From: JACPPO01 sp965262505
GTDB taxonomy: Bacteria > Acidobacteriota > Vicinamibacteria > Vicinamibacterales > UBA2999
Assembly (NCBI GenBank): GCA_965262505.1
Contig: CBDHFM010000030.1
Coordinates: forward strand, 3,968,001 to 4,032,000
Reading direction: 5' to 3'
DNA: 64,000 nucleotides
Positions 24,641 to 33,982 of this stretch are shown here, in pieces. Within the stretch, counting starts at the first letter, position 1; each line of letters begins with the position of its first letter. Made by a program: the position numbers and the translations under genes. The notes under the pieces are model-generated. The model was not told the DNA's origin. It searched no databases and saw nothing but the letters and a program-made list of their open reading frames with translations.

Positions 24641-27586
24641 ATGGCGCACGACTGGATTGCGGTGCGCGGCGCCCGCGTTCATAACCTCAAGAACATCGAC
24701 GTCGACCTCCCGCGGGACCGGTTGGTGGTGATCACCGGCCTGTCCGGCTCGGGAAAGTCCTCGCTGGCCTTCGATACGATTTACGCCGAGGGGCAACGCC
24801 GGTACGTCGAGTCGCTGTCGGCCTATGCGCGGCAGTTTCTCGAGCAGATGGAGAAGCCGGACGTCGACCTGATCGAGGGGCTCTCGCCGGCCATTTCGAT
24901 CGAGCAGAAAACCACCGGCTCCAACCCCCGCTCGACGGTCGGCACCGTCACCGAGATCTACGACTACATGCGGCTGCTCTTCGCCAATATCGGCGTGCCG
25001 CGCTGTTACAACTGCGGACGCGAGATCGCCTCACAGTCGCTCGAACGCATCTTCGATCTCGTCATGCTCTATCCTCACGACGAGCGCATCAACGTCCTCG
25101 CGCCCGTCGTCCGCGGCCGTAAGGGGGAGTTCAAGAAGGAGCTCCAGGCGCTGCGCCAGCGCGGCTTCACGAAGGCGCGTATCGACGGCCAGTTCCGCGC
25201 GCTGGAGGAAGACATCAAGCTCGATCGGCGGCGTAACCACACGATCGACGTCGTGGTCGACCGCCTGATCGTCAAGTCGGGTATCGAACGGCGACTCTCG
25301 GACTCCCTGCAGGTCGCCCTCGACCTCGCCGACGAGATCGTCGTCGTCAACACCTACGAGGGGGGCGACCAACTGTTCTCGCGGCGGCTCGCGTGCGTGC
25401 GCTGCGGCATCTCGATGCCCGAGATGACGCCGAGAGCTTTCTCGTTCAACTCACCGCATGGCGCCTGTCAGGATTGTCAGGGCCTCGGTGCCACCTACGA
25501 TTTCGATCCCCGGCTCATTGTTCCAGACGAGTCGAAGTCGCTGCTCGGCGGCGCCATTGCGCCCTGGGCGCGCGGCGATCGGAAGCTGGTGCGCGAGGCG
25601 ATCCTTACGCTGGCGCAGACGTTTGGCCTCGATCCAGAGGTACCGTTTTCCAAGCTGCCGAAGAAGCATCGGGAGTTGCTGCTGACCGGTCCTCCCGCCG
25701 CGGTCGCGAGAGCCGCGAGGGCGGCCAGGGCCACATCGGCCGTCCGGTCCGTTGCCGCGGGCCGGGACGAGGAGGGTGAAGAGGACCTTGACCTCGAGGA
25801 CGCCGGTCGTCGGAGACCTGTGGGCCGTCGGGGGCGGGCGAAGGCCCGGGAACGCCCGGACCCGTTCGGGAAGGACTTCGAGGGCGTCATTCCGAATCTG
25901 CGTCGTCGGTATGAAGACGGGTCGTGGGTCGAGCAGGGGGACCTCGAGCCATACCGGATGCTGCGCGAGTGCCCGAGCTGCTATGGCCACCGCCTGAAGC
26001 CGGAAAGTCTCGCGGTTCAGGTGAAGGGCCGCGGCATCGCCGAGTATGTGAGTCTGCCGATGAGCGAGGCGCTCGATGTGTTCGAGCGGTTCGAACTCTC
26101 CGAGCGTGAGACGTTGATTGCTGCGCGGGTCCTTCGTGAAATTCAGGAGCGGCTACGGTTCCTGCACGACGTCGGCGTCGGCTATCTGACGTTGAACCGC
26201 AGTGCGGCGACGCTGTCGGGCGGAGAAGGCCAGCGGATCAGGCTTGCGACGCAGATCGGGGCGAACCTGTCTGGTGTCCTGTATGTGCTGGACGAGCCAT
26301 CGGTTGGCCTCCACCAGCGTGACAACCGCAAGCTGCTGTCGACCCTGTCGCGGCTCCGCGATCTCGGCAATACGGTGGTAGTCGTGGAGCACGACGAGGA
26401 AACGATCCGCGCTGCCGACTACGTGGTCGATCTCGGGCCGGGAGCGGGGGAGCATGGGGGCCATGTGATTTTTCAGGGGTCGCCGGACCAGTTGCTGAGG
26501 GATGGAAAAGGGTCGCTCACCGGCGCGTACATCCGCGGCGAGCGCACCATTCCGACGCCACGCTCGCGGCGGCCCGCTCTGAAGGGCGAAATCGTGATTC
26601 GCGGCGCCAGGGCGAACAACCTCCAGAACATCGACGTGTCCATTCCGCTCGGCACGTTCACGGCCGTCACCGGCGTCAGCGGCTCTGGCAAGTCGACGCT
26701 CGTGAACGACATCCTGTACCGGTCGATGGCCCAAGTCATCTACAGGGCCGCCGCCGACGCCGGCCTGCACGATCGGATCGAAGGGATCCAGTTGATCGAC
26801 AAGGTCATCGAGATCGATCAATCACCGATCGGGCGTACGCCGCGTTCAAACCCGTCCACGTACACCGGGATGTTCACCTTCATCCGCGAGCTGTTCGCGA
26901 TGATGCCGGAGGCGAAGGCGCGTGGTTTCAAACCGGGTCGGTTTTCCTTCAACGTCAAGGGCGGACGCTGCGAGGCCTGCCAGGGCGACGGCGTCATCGC
27001 GATCGAGATGCACTTCCTGCCAAACGTCTATGTGACGTGCGAGCAGTGCAAGGGTCGCCGGTACAGCCGGGAAACACTGGAGGTTCACTACCGCGGCAAG
27101 TCGATTGCCGAGGTGCTCGACCTTGCCGTTGATCAGGCGCTGCCGCTGCTCGAGAACATTCCCCCGATCGCCACCAAGCTCCGCACGCTGCAGGACGTGG
27201 GGCTCGGCTACATCAAGCTTGGGCAAGCCGCGACGACGCTCAGCGGTGGAGAGGCGCAGCGTGTGAAGCTGGCACGGGAACTGTCGCGCCGGAGCACCGG
27301 GCGGACCCTCTACATCCTCGACGAGCCGACGACGGGCCTGCATTTCGAAGATACTCGCAAGCTGCTCGACGTACTCAACAAGCTCGTCGACCAGGGCAAC
27401 ACGGTGGTTGTCATCGAGCACAATCTCGACGTCATCAGGTCGGCGGATCATCTCATCGATCTCGGGCCGGATGGGGGAGCCGCAGGGGGGCGCGTGGTCG
27501 CGATCGGTTCCCCGGAAGAGGTGGCCGTCAACCCGCACTCGGTAACCGGCGCGTATCTCCAACCGCTGCTGCCGCGGCCCGTGTGA
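24641..27586 (+). CDS. uvrA: Excinuclease ABC subunit A
   Basis: UvrA (981 aa) recognises DNA damage with UvrB in nucleotide excision repair. Two ABC ATPase halves are present: GLSGSGKSSLAFDTIYAEGQ and VSGSGKSTLVNDILYRS as Walker A, ATLSGGEGQRIRLA and TTLSGGEAQRVKLA as signatures. The zinc modules CYNCG, CVRCG with CQDCQGLG, and CEACQGDG with CEQCKGRR are intact. Between LLLTGPP and FGKDFEGVIPNLRRRY there is a charged, arginine- and alanine-rich insert of about 65 residues that I do not know from standard UvrA. All catalytic parts are whole. Confidence 0.98.
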   Translation: MAHDWIAVRGARVHNLKNIDVDLPRDRLVVITGLSGSGKSSLAFDTIYAEGQRRYVESLSAYARQFLEQMEKPDVDLIEGLSPAISIEQKTTGSNPRSTVGTVTEIYDYMRLLFANIGVPRCYNCGREIASQSLERIFDLVMLYPHDERINVLAPVVRGRKGEFKKELQALRQRGFTKARIDGQFRALEEDIKLDRRRNHTIDVVVDRLIVKSGIERRLSDSLQVALDLADEIVVVNTYEGGDQLFSRRLACVRCGISMPEMTPRAFSFNSPHGACQDCQGLGATYDFDPRLIVPDESKSLLGGAIAPWARGDRKLVREAILTLAQTFGLDPEVPFSKLPKKHRELLLTGPPAAVARAARAARATSAVRSVAAGRDEEGEEDLDLEDAGRRRPVGRRGRAKARERPDPFGKDFEGVIPNLRRRYEDGSWVEQGDLEPYRMLRECPSCYGHRLKPESLAVQVKGRGIAEYVSLPMSEALDVFERFELSERETLIAARVLREIQERLRFLHDVGVGYLTLNRSAATLSGGEGQRIRLATQIGANLSGVLYVLDEPSVGLHQRDNRKLLSTLSRLRDLGNTVVVVEHDEETIRAADYVVDLGPGAGEHGGHVIFQGSPDQLLRDGKGSLTGAYIRGERTIPTPRSRRPALKGEIVIRGARANNLQNIDVSIPLGTFTAVTGVSGSGKSTLVNDILYRSMAQVIYRAAADAGLHDRIEGIQLIDKVIEIDQSPIGRTPRSNPSTYTGMFTFIRELFAMMPEAKARGFKPGRFSFNVKGGRCEACQGDGVIAIEMHFLPNVYVTCEQCKGRRYSRETLEVHYRGKSIAEVLDLAVDQALPLLENIPPIATKLRTLQDVGLGYIKLGQAATTLSGGEAQRVKLARELSRRSTGRTLYILDEPTTGLHFEDTRKLLDVLNKLVDQGNTVVVIEHNLDVIRSADHLIDLGPDGGAAGGRVVAIGSPEEVAVNPHSVTGAYLQPLLPRPV

Positions 27587-27818
27587 ACGACACTTATGTC
27601 GTTCGCGGGCATGTGCCCTGTGGTAAACTCGCCACGGTTTTCGTAGGCGGCGTTGTGGTGGCGTTGCAACAGATTGCTATTGCAGCAAGGGTCGCGGGAC
27701 GTGGTCACCGCTGCAAGGCTCTCTTCGGCAAGCAGTTAAGTGTTTTCTTCGAAACTGTGCGACTCGGCACCGTGATTGCTTCCAACAGGAAAGCCTCTGC
27801 TGTCGGCTAGGGAGCCTG

Positions 27819-28727
27819 ATGCACACACAACGGACGCTTCGCCGATCGACCTCCTGCGCGGGAATCGGACTTCATTCGGGCAACAAGGTCACCCTGTCCT
27901 TGAAGCCTGGCCTGACCGATTCGGGTATCCGGTTCCGCCGCTCCGATCTCGGCGGCCAGGAGGTTCCGGCCTCGGTCAGCCACATCGGCGACGTCAATCT
28001 CGCCACCGGCCTCACGCGAGACGCCGTCCGGGTTGACACTGTCGAGCATCTGCTTGCGGCGTTCATGAGCCTTGGCGTGGACAACGCCGTCGTCGAGTTG
28101 AACTCTCCCGAAGTACCGATCATGGACGGCAGCGCTGCGCCGTTCATCTACCTGATTCAGGAGGCGGGCATCAAGCCGCTCCCGGCGGCGCGCCGGCACC
28201 TCAAGGTGCTCCGGCCGATCTCTGTCTTCCGGGGAGACAAGCGGATTACGTTGTACCCTTCCGATCACTTCAAAGTCACCTACAGCATCGCGTTCGACCA
28301 TCCGATGCTCCGCCACCAGTCGCGGACGATCCGTCTGACGGAGGAAGCCTTCGTCGAGGAGATCGCGCCCGCCCGCACGTTCGGCTTCCTCGAGGAGGTC
28401 GAGATGATGCGGCAGCAAGGGCTGGCGCTGGGTGGATCGCTCGAAAACGCCATCGTCATCGGCGACACGGGCGTGCTGAACAACGCCCTTCGATTTGACG
28501 ATGAGTTCGTGCGTCATAAGATCCTGGACGTGATCGGCGACATGGCGCTTCTGGGCCATCCGCTCATCGGCCACCTGGTGGCGCACCGTGGCGGCCACGC
28601 GCTGCACGCGGAGTTCGCCGCCCGAGTGCTCGAGGAACAGGACTGCTGGAAGCTCGTCGAGGTGCCGGCAGGGCCGGCAGCCGCGCCCGCGGTGCCGGTA
28701 GGCCACGTCGCACCCGCCACCAATTAG
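27819..28727 (+). CDS. lpxC: UDP-3-O-acyl-N-acetylglucosamine deacetylase
   Basis: LpxC performs the first committed step of lipid A synthesis, so its presence implies a lipopolysaccharide outer membrane. The zinc ligands fit H77 (TVEHLLAAF), H233 and D237 (RHKILDVIGD). The catalytic histidine is H260 in AHRGGHALHAEF, and ARTFGF near residue 186 is conserved. At 302 residues the length is normal. The 232-bp gap before it contains a possible extended -10 box (TGGTAAACT near 27621), so it can be transcribed independently of uvrA. The last 25 residues are Ala/Pro/Val-rich and probably disordered. Confidence 0.97.
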   Translation: MHTQRTLRRSTSCAGIGLHSGNKVTLSLKPGLTDSGIRFRRSDLGGQEVPASVSHIGDVNLATGLTRDAVRVDTVEHLLAAFMSLGVDNAVVELNSPEVPIMDGSAAPFIYLIQEAGIKPLPAARRHLKVLRPISVFRGDKRITLYPSDHFKVTYSIAFDHPMLRHQSRTIRLTEEAFVEEIAPARTFGFLEEVEMMRQQGLALGGSLENAIVIGDTGVLNNALRFDDEFVRHKILDVIGDMALLGHPLIGHLVAHRGGHALHAEFAARVLEEQDCWKLVEVPAGPAAAPAVPVGHVAPATN

Positions 28728-29077
28728 TGGACAGCAGGCGGTCGCCGGGAAGGCCGCAGTACACTCCGCCTTACCATGTTCTAGTACCTCGTCGCAGTGA
28801 ATTTGACCGGTTCACTTTCAGGCCTCCCCCTCTTGACCGTGGGCCCAGGCAATCGATCAAAACCACTGCGCCGGGGTACTAGGTAGTTCCCATAGATTCC
28901 AAAGATGCCAATGAATACGGCCTCTATCTGGTGACACCCGTTCATTAGAGGCGATTGACTTCCTACGCAATCCCACATAACTTGTGGGATTAGTTGAGGG
29001 AGGCCATGACCCCATCAAAACCCCACCCACAGAAGGCCCTGAGCGCGCGGACCGTGCAAGAATAGGGACTTCCATCG
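28728..29077. other. Intergenic region with a hairpin
   Basis: No gene is recognised in these 350 bp. An 8-bp perfect inverted repeat, AATCCCAC at 28969-28976 and GTGGGATT at 28984-28991, encloses a 7-nt loop. It lacks a T-run and so is not a textbook terminator; it could be a regulator site for the downstream radical SAM gene. An AGGGA ribosome-binding site precedes the TTG start at 29078. Confidence 0.4.
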
Positions 29078-30963
29078 TTGCTCAAACTCTTCGCCAGATC
29101 GTGGGTCTGGCTCCACGGACGACTCTCGGATTCGCTCAGCCGTTGGCGCTGTTACGGGATCTATGACGGCGACAGGCTGGAAGATTTCCGGCGCGAGCAC
29201 GGGAGCGTTCCGGTGCTCTTGGCCATACCCCCGATGAGTGACGTCAACGGTGCCCTGCCGCACCCGGGCGTGCGTGTCCTGCAGTCCGTGCTGCGCGATC
29301 AGCAGATCGCGTGCGAGGTGATGAACTACAACCTCCCGACGCTCAACCCGCGCGACTCATTCGACCACCTGATCCAGGTGATACACGCGCTGGACGTGCG
29401 TATTCTCGGCGTGTCCACGTACAGCCAGGCGATTCGCACACGATGGAGGGGTTGCAGCTCGTGAAGCGAGCGTGCCCCGACGTCAAGATCGTGCTCGGCG
29501 GTCCCCACCCGACCGAGGCCTACCTGAGCCTGATGGGCGTCAGCTTCATCGAGTACGTCTGTCGCGGCGAATCCGAGGAGAGCTTCCCCAGCCTCGTTCG
29601 TGCACTGCTGGACGACCGGACGCCCGAGCCAGGATCGATCCCGGGCGTGTACCGCCTGGATCGCGAGACCCGCACGGTCGAAGGGCGGCCCGCCGGGTTC
29701 ATCGATCTCGGGAAGTTCGACGAACGAGACCTGCTGCGCTACCGGTTCCGGGCGGAGGAGATCAAGCAGCAACGGCTGTTTCGGGGAGCCCACGGAACGG
29801 CCGGCGCCAACTACTGGCCGATCGCGCTGGTGCGGGGATGCCCGTACGATTGCACGTTCTGCGCGGCGTACCAGATGTCGGGCAAGAAGCTCCGTTACCG
29901 CGCCGTGAACAAGGTCGTCGACGACATGCAGTACTACCTCGACGCGTACGGTTGCCGGCACTTCAGCTTCATCGACGACGCTTTTACCCAGCATTACGAA
30001 TACGTCGCCGACCTGTGCAGGGAGATCGTCCGTCGAGAGCTGAAGATTCGCTGGACCACCGACAACGGAATCCGGTACGAGACACTCGGCGGGGGAAAGC
30101 TGCTGGCCAACGTAATCAAGAAGACGGAGATCGAGGACCATGACGAGCTGACCCGGCTGATGATCCGTGCCGGTTGGCGCGGCACCGCGATCGAGATTGA
30201 GTCCGGCTCGCCGCGCGTGCGCAAGGATCTGGTGCGCAAGGGCGGCAGCCAGCTGACCAACGAGACGATTCTCGACAACTTGCAAACCTTGAAGCGGGTC
30301 GCCGCCGAGGAGGGCGTCTACCTCTACGTCAACGGTTTCCTGATGGCCGGCTTCCCCGAGTTGCCTCTTCAGAGTGGCAAGCGCGTCGAGGCCGAGACCG
30401 AGGTCGAGCTGGAGGAGACGCGCAGGTTCGCCATCGAGCTGCGCGACAGCCGGGCCATCGACATGATGAACCTGAGCATCGTGATTCCCCTGCCGGCGAC
30501 GGATATATGGGACTGCCTGACAGTCGAGGAGAAGATCGGCGTGTTGGTCAAGTCCGTCCCGGTGAATCACCCCGACCGCCCCGCTGTGCGAGCGATCGTG
30601 GAGCGCGTGGTCGGTAGGTACCGTGACGATCTGGATGCCACACGATACAAGGAGGACCCCGAGGCGGAGTTTTGGCGTGAGGTCTGGACGCTCTCCGACG
30701 AGACCCAGATTCTGATCACGCAGTCCTACGACGACTTCAACGCGGACTCGGCGCACAACATCGACCTCAAGCGCCACGACAGCACCAGCCTGTGGAAGTA
30801 CCGCGAGGATGTGGTCGAGGAGTTCTATCGACCGCTGGCCATGAAGTTCAAGATGCTCCGGCACGTGTATCACCGAAGCCACAGCCTCCAGGACGCGCTG
30901 GCGTATCTCACGCTCATGTTCCGGAAGTACGAGCCGCAGGCCAAGCAGAGGTCGGCCGCGTAG
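29078..30963 (+). pseudogene. B12-binding-domain radical SAM protein gene with a frameshift
   Basis: The first frame encodes an N-terminal part of a cobalamin-binding-type domain (VPVLLAIPPMSDVNGALPHPGVRVLQ, then DVRILGVSTYSQAI). At about 29436 the reading must shift by one base to continue as HTMEGLQLVKRACPDVKIVLGGPHPTE. The rest is a complete radical SAM core with the cluster motif RGCPYDCTFCAAYQ and the strand FSFIDDAFTQHYEY. Enzymes of this type do methyl transfers or ring chemistry on lipids and cofactors; the substrate is unknown. Either the gene is inactivated or one base is missing from the sequence. Two halves, 29078-29464 and 29311-30963, are open. Confidence 0.85.
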
Positions 30964-31136
30964 TGCAGCTGGCTAAGCGGCGCGCCTTTCGATCCTGGTT
31001 CGAGGAACTGCGGCGGCTGGTGCCGACGGACTGAAGCCGCTCCGCAGGGCGGCGTAGATAACGCTCCCGCAAGACTCTCAAGTTGGCGCACAATTCGACC
31101 CGATGAATTGGATAGTCGTTTTCCTGCTCGCTTACG

Positions 31137-32574
31137 GGGGATGTCCCGGCCGCTGTTGAAACTCGGCGGCGACTCGGGTGACATTCTAAGCGACGTGCTG
31201 CGCCTCCCTGGAGTCTCCGAGGCCGAGACGGTGATCTCGGGCGCGGAGGGCCGCGACGAGCTGCGGCATATCCGCATGTCCCTTCAGGCGCCGGAACCCT
31301 TTGGCTGCTTCGAGCACACCCGCGGCGACCCAGCGCAGCATCATCTGGCCGCCCCGCCAGCGCTTGACGTTGCGTTTGACGTGGCGGGTCCGGCTGATGA
31401 GGCTCTCGGCGGCGTTGGTGGTGGCCAGCGAGCGCTGGAGACGGGGAGCGAGGCCGAGCGTGAGCACGGTCACGGTCTCTTCGAGCCCTTCCCGCACACT
31501 GGCCGCCGCGCACGGATGTTCCCGGTCGAGGCGGCGGGCGAGGTTCCGTAGCAACCGCATCGCGGTCTTCACGTCCTCGTGCTGATAGGCCCGCCGCAGG
31601 ATGGCCTGCACCCAGGGCCGCTGGCGCGCCGGTAAATGGTCGAGGATGTTGCGGGTCTTGTGGACTTGGCAGCGCTGCACCACGGCGGCGCGGCCGAACA
31701 CCGCAGTCACCGCCGCCCGCAGCGCCTTCGACCCATCGAGCATCACCAGCACACTCCGATCGGTGCGCAGGCCACGGCTCTGGAGGTTGGCCAGCAGGCT
31801 CTGACAGACGGTCGCGTTCTCCGTCGAGCCTTCCCAGAGCCCGAGGGCGTGCTTCGTGCCGTCGGCGCCGACCCCCAAGGCGACGACCAGACAGTGCTCG
31901 CCGATGTGGACACCGTCGAGGACGAGGCCGACCAGATCCAGGTTCTCGAGGGGCGTCGCCTGCCACGCGGCCAGTTGCGCGGCGGTCTTGGCGACAAACC
32001 GGCGGCTGACGGCGCTCTTACTCACGCTACGGCTGGGGACGTCGGCCGGGAGCGGCTCCAGACTCCGAGCATAGCCCCGGGTGCTGACACCGACCAACAG
32101 CTGCTCGACAGTGCGGCGCCGCAGGGGATCGGTCTGGGCCATCGTCTGGAAAGTCGGCAGCGGTACTTCCTGGCGGGCCGCGCGGACCCGGGGACGCCGG
32201 ATTGCCACCTTGCGCCCGCCGAGGACGACCTCACTGGCCACCGTCCCGGCCCGGGCCGCCGTACGGTCGGCCTGGTGCGCGTACCGCGGGCCACAGATCG
32301 CGGTCCGATCGTCTTCGAGCATGGCGTCCAAGACCTGTAACCCTGACCGCACCGCGAGCTCGAACAGCTCCGCCTCGGTATCGATCAGCAGCTCGACGAG
32401 GGGCAGGCGACGCGGGGGCGGAGATTCAACACCAGCGGCGGGACGGACTGTGCGAGACTTCTTCATGGCGGCTCCTTTGCTGTGAGGCGTGTCGCCTCGG
32501 GTTGCCCACCACTCGTGTATCACGAGCAGTGAGGAGCCGCCGCGTCAATTTTCAACAGTCAGTGGGACATCCCC
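31137..32574 (-). mobile_element. Complete IS256-family (Mutator-type) insertion sequence
   Basis: The element is 1,438 bp. Its terminal inverted repeats start GGGGATGTCCC and continue with a matching CTGTTGAAA block. An 8-bp target duplication CGCTTACG flanks it (31129-31136 and 32575-32582), as expected for IS256. It interrupts a small membrane-protein gene. A truncated relative lies at 17215-17666. Confidence 0.96.
31186..32466 (-). CDS. IS256-family transposase
   Basis: The transposase is 426 residues from ATG 32466, chosen because AAAGGAG precedes it at good spacing. The Mutator-type DDE core is visible: GLVLDGVHIGEHCLVVALGV holds the first Asp, SVLVMLDGSKALRAAV the second, and a conserved glutamate follows in the C-terminal half near NAAESLISRTRHVKRN. 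The histidine/cysteine block VQRCQVHKTRNILDHLP is the family signature. The frame is uninterrupted. Confidence 0.93.
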   Translation of the reverse strand: MKKSRTVRPAAGVESPPPRRLPLVELLIDTEAELFELAVRSGLQVLDAMLEDDRTAICGPRYAHQADRTAARAGTVASEVVLGGRKVAIRRPRVRAARQEVPLPTFQTMAQTDPLRRRTVEQLLVGVSTRGYARSLEPLPADVPSRSVSKSAVSRRFVAKTAAQLAAWQATPLENLDLVGLVLDGVHIGEHCLVVALGVGADGTKHALGLWEGSTENATVCQSLLANLQSRGLRTDRSVLVMLDGSKALRAAVTAVFGRAAVVQRCQVHKTRNILDHLPARQRPWVQAILRRAYQHEDVKTAMRLLRNLARRLDREHPCAAASVREGLEETVTVLTLGLAPRLQRSLATTNAAESLISRTRHVKRNVKRWRGGQMMLRWVAAGVLEAAKGFRRLKGHADMPQLVAALRARDHRLGLGDSREAQHVA

Positions 32575-32903
32575 CGCTTACGCCGCGTACCTCCTCGTCC
32601 TCATGAACATCAATCTTCATCTATTTGCTGACGGCACCGGGACAAGCCTCACGAACATAGACAATATCCTCAAGAAGCAGCCACGCTCGAAAGACGAAGG
32701 GGCATGGAGCCGCAGGCTCATTCTGACGCTCGTTGTTATTCTTGCGCCTCTCTTGCTCCTTCTGCTCGGCGTGCTCGTTGTTGCAGTGCGCTATCTCTTG
32801 AGTTCCTGACCGATACTCCGTCGAGGGCTTACTTCGGCGCACGGATCGACCGAGGGGCCCCACCCGGGTGCGGTCTCAGGGACGACTTACTGAAGGAGGC
32901 GAC

Positions 32904-33041
32904 ATGACCATGATCGACGCGTGGGCCATTTCTTTTCTAATGTTATTGATCTACTCTGCTCACAAGCTCGGGCGCATTGAGGAATATGCGCGCTTTATTG
33001 CCGGCCAGTTGGAGCGTTACCAGAGGCAAACAGATGTATGA
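32904..33041 (+). CDS. Very small single-helix membrane protein (45 aa)
   Basis: ATG 32904 follows a strong AAGGAGG site. The 45-residue product has one transmembrane helix (AWAISFLMLLIYSAH) and a charged helix after it (KLGRIEEYARFIAGQLERYQ). Its last 8 bp overlap the next small gene. The strong ribosome-binding site and the paired layout favour a real gene; the function is unknown. Confidence 0.5.
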   Translation: MTMIDAWAISFLMLLIYSAHKLGRIEEYARFIAGQLERYQRQTDV

Positions 33042-33132
33042 ATCCATCGCGATCGTGCTCTTGCTCTGGCTCAACTACCAAGCGTACATGATGGCACGGC
33101 ACCTCGAAACAATCACTCGCCCACAATCGTGA
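33034..33132 (+). CDS. Very small single-helix membrane protein (32 aa)
   Basis: This 32-residue frame starts at ATG 33034, overlapping the stop of the previous gene. It reads MYESIAIVLLLWLNYQAYMM followed by a short polar tail with a RHLET helix. The layout repeats that of its neighbour: a hydrophobic helix, then a charged segment. A 7-bp inverted repeat, GCTCGAA/TTCGAGC at 33135-33155, starts 3 bp after its stop. Confidence 0.4.
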   Translation: MYESIAIVLLLWLNYQAYMMARHLETITRPQS

Positions 33133-33537
33133 CAGCTCGAAACGCTCATTCGAGCATTTCGTGAGCAACTGCGATGACGTAGCATGGTCGAACTAGCCCT
33201 CACGATTCACGCTGGCCATCGCCATGCCCCGATTGCCCTTCCGCGTAATGCAGCCCCTGGGGGCCAGATAGAGGCCGTCAGGCCACACTAATCAGCGAGC
33301 ACACGACAGCGGCTGAGGCATTTCGCGAGATTGATCGGCTGTCCTCTGAGATGGTCCGTACTGGCGCGCCGCGATAGAGCTGGTGGTCGTCGATGCGGAC
33401 GATCGGGTCGTGCGGCGCCCTGGCGCGCAGTGACCGGCGAAACGGCTGCGGGCCCGCGACCAGGAAGAAGGCCACGCCAGTCAAAAGTGTGGGATAAAAA
33501 GGGGGGTCTCTGCTAATAACACACGGCCTTTCGTGTG
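33133..33537. other. Intergenic region with two hairpins
   Basis: No gene is recognised in 405 bp. A hairpin at 33135-33155 may end the small membrane-protein operon. A second, stronger inverted repeat at 33517-33540 (TAACACACG and CGTGTGTTA) includes the stop codon of the STAS gene and may terminate it. Other open frames here are antisense by-products of high GC. Confidence 0.45.
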
Positions 33538-33879
33538 TTACGCCCCGAAGCTCCTGATGGCCGAAGGCGCGTCGGCGTGAATCTCCAGAAGCTCTTGGGC
33601 GCCCGTCATCGTCAGCATCGTTTCGACCTGTTTCCGCACGCCGGCGAGCCTGAGGGCCCCGCCGGCGGCGGTCGCCTGACGGTAGAGATCCATGAGGCAC
33701 CCGATGGTCGCGCTGTCCACGTAGGTGACGGCCGAGAGGTCGAGCAGTACCCGTCGTTCGCCGGAGCCGATGAGCGACGTGACCGTACCGGCGAACTCGG
33801 ATAGAAGCGGGTACATCAGGCGCGCTTCGTTCACGCGCACGATGGAGATGCCTTGTGAGCGGCCCGTGGTCAGATTCAT
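33538..33879 (-). CDS. STAS-domain protein, anti-sigma factor antagonist type
   Basis: The 113-residue product is a single STAS domain. I took ATG 33879 because the product then starts directly on the first strand (GISIVRVNEARLMYPL); the frame upstream of it is unlike the family. The motif LLDLSAVTYVDSATIGCLMD puts the phosphorylatable serine at residue 56. Such proteins bind or release an anti-sigma factor according to phosphorylation. No partner kinase or sigma gene is adjacent. It is divergent from lysA. Confidence 0.88.
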   Translation of the reverse strand: MNLTTGRSQGISIVRVNEARLMYPLLSEFAGTVTSLIGSGERRVLLDLSAVTYVDSATIGCLMDLYRQATAAGGALRLAGVRKQVETMLTMTGAQELLEIHADAPSAIRSFGA

Positions 33880-33982
33880 CCTCGCACTCCGGTTCTCGGG
33901 AGGCGTTCTGCTGCGTGCGCGATGAGGACCCTGGCGAAGCGCGCGCGCGTGTGCGGTGAGGTGATGATGCGCGCATGATAAC

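Larger units (their letters stand above)
31103..32809 (+). pseudogene. Small two-helix membrane protein gene split by IS256
   Basis: The gene begins ATG 31103 (MNWIVVFLLAY), is interrupted after 31136 and resumes at 32583. Removing 31137-32574 plus one copy of the 8-bp duplication gives 261 bp, an uninterrupted 86-residue frame: MNWIVVFLLAYAAYLLVLMN, a polar middle, then RRLILTLVVILAPLLLLLLG and a short tail. Two transmembrane helices flank a ~35-residue loop. No family is recognised. It is followed by two even smaller single-helix genes. Confidence 0.75.

Noticed and set aside
27587..27818. A 75-codon frame between uvrA and lpxC
   Set aside because: It begins inside the uvrA stop region, has no ribosome-binding site and no recognisable pattern. 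The stretch more likely holds the lpxC promoter and leader.
30963..31034. tRNA-like string GGTTCGAG near 31000
   Set aside because: No acceptor stem, D arm or anticodon arm can be drawn around it. The sequence is better read as a short frame or spacer.
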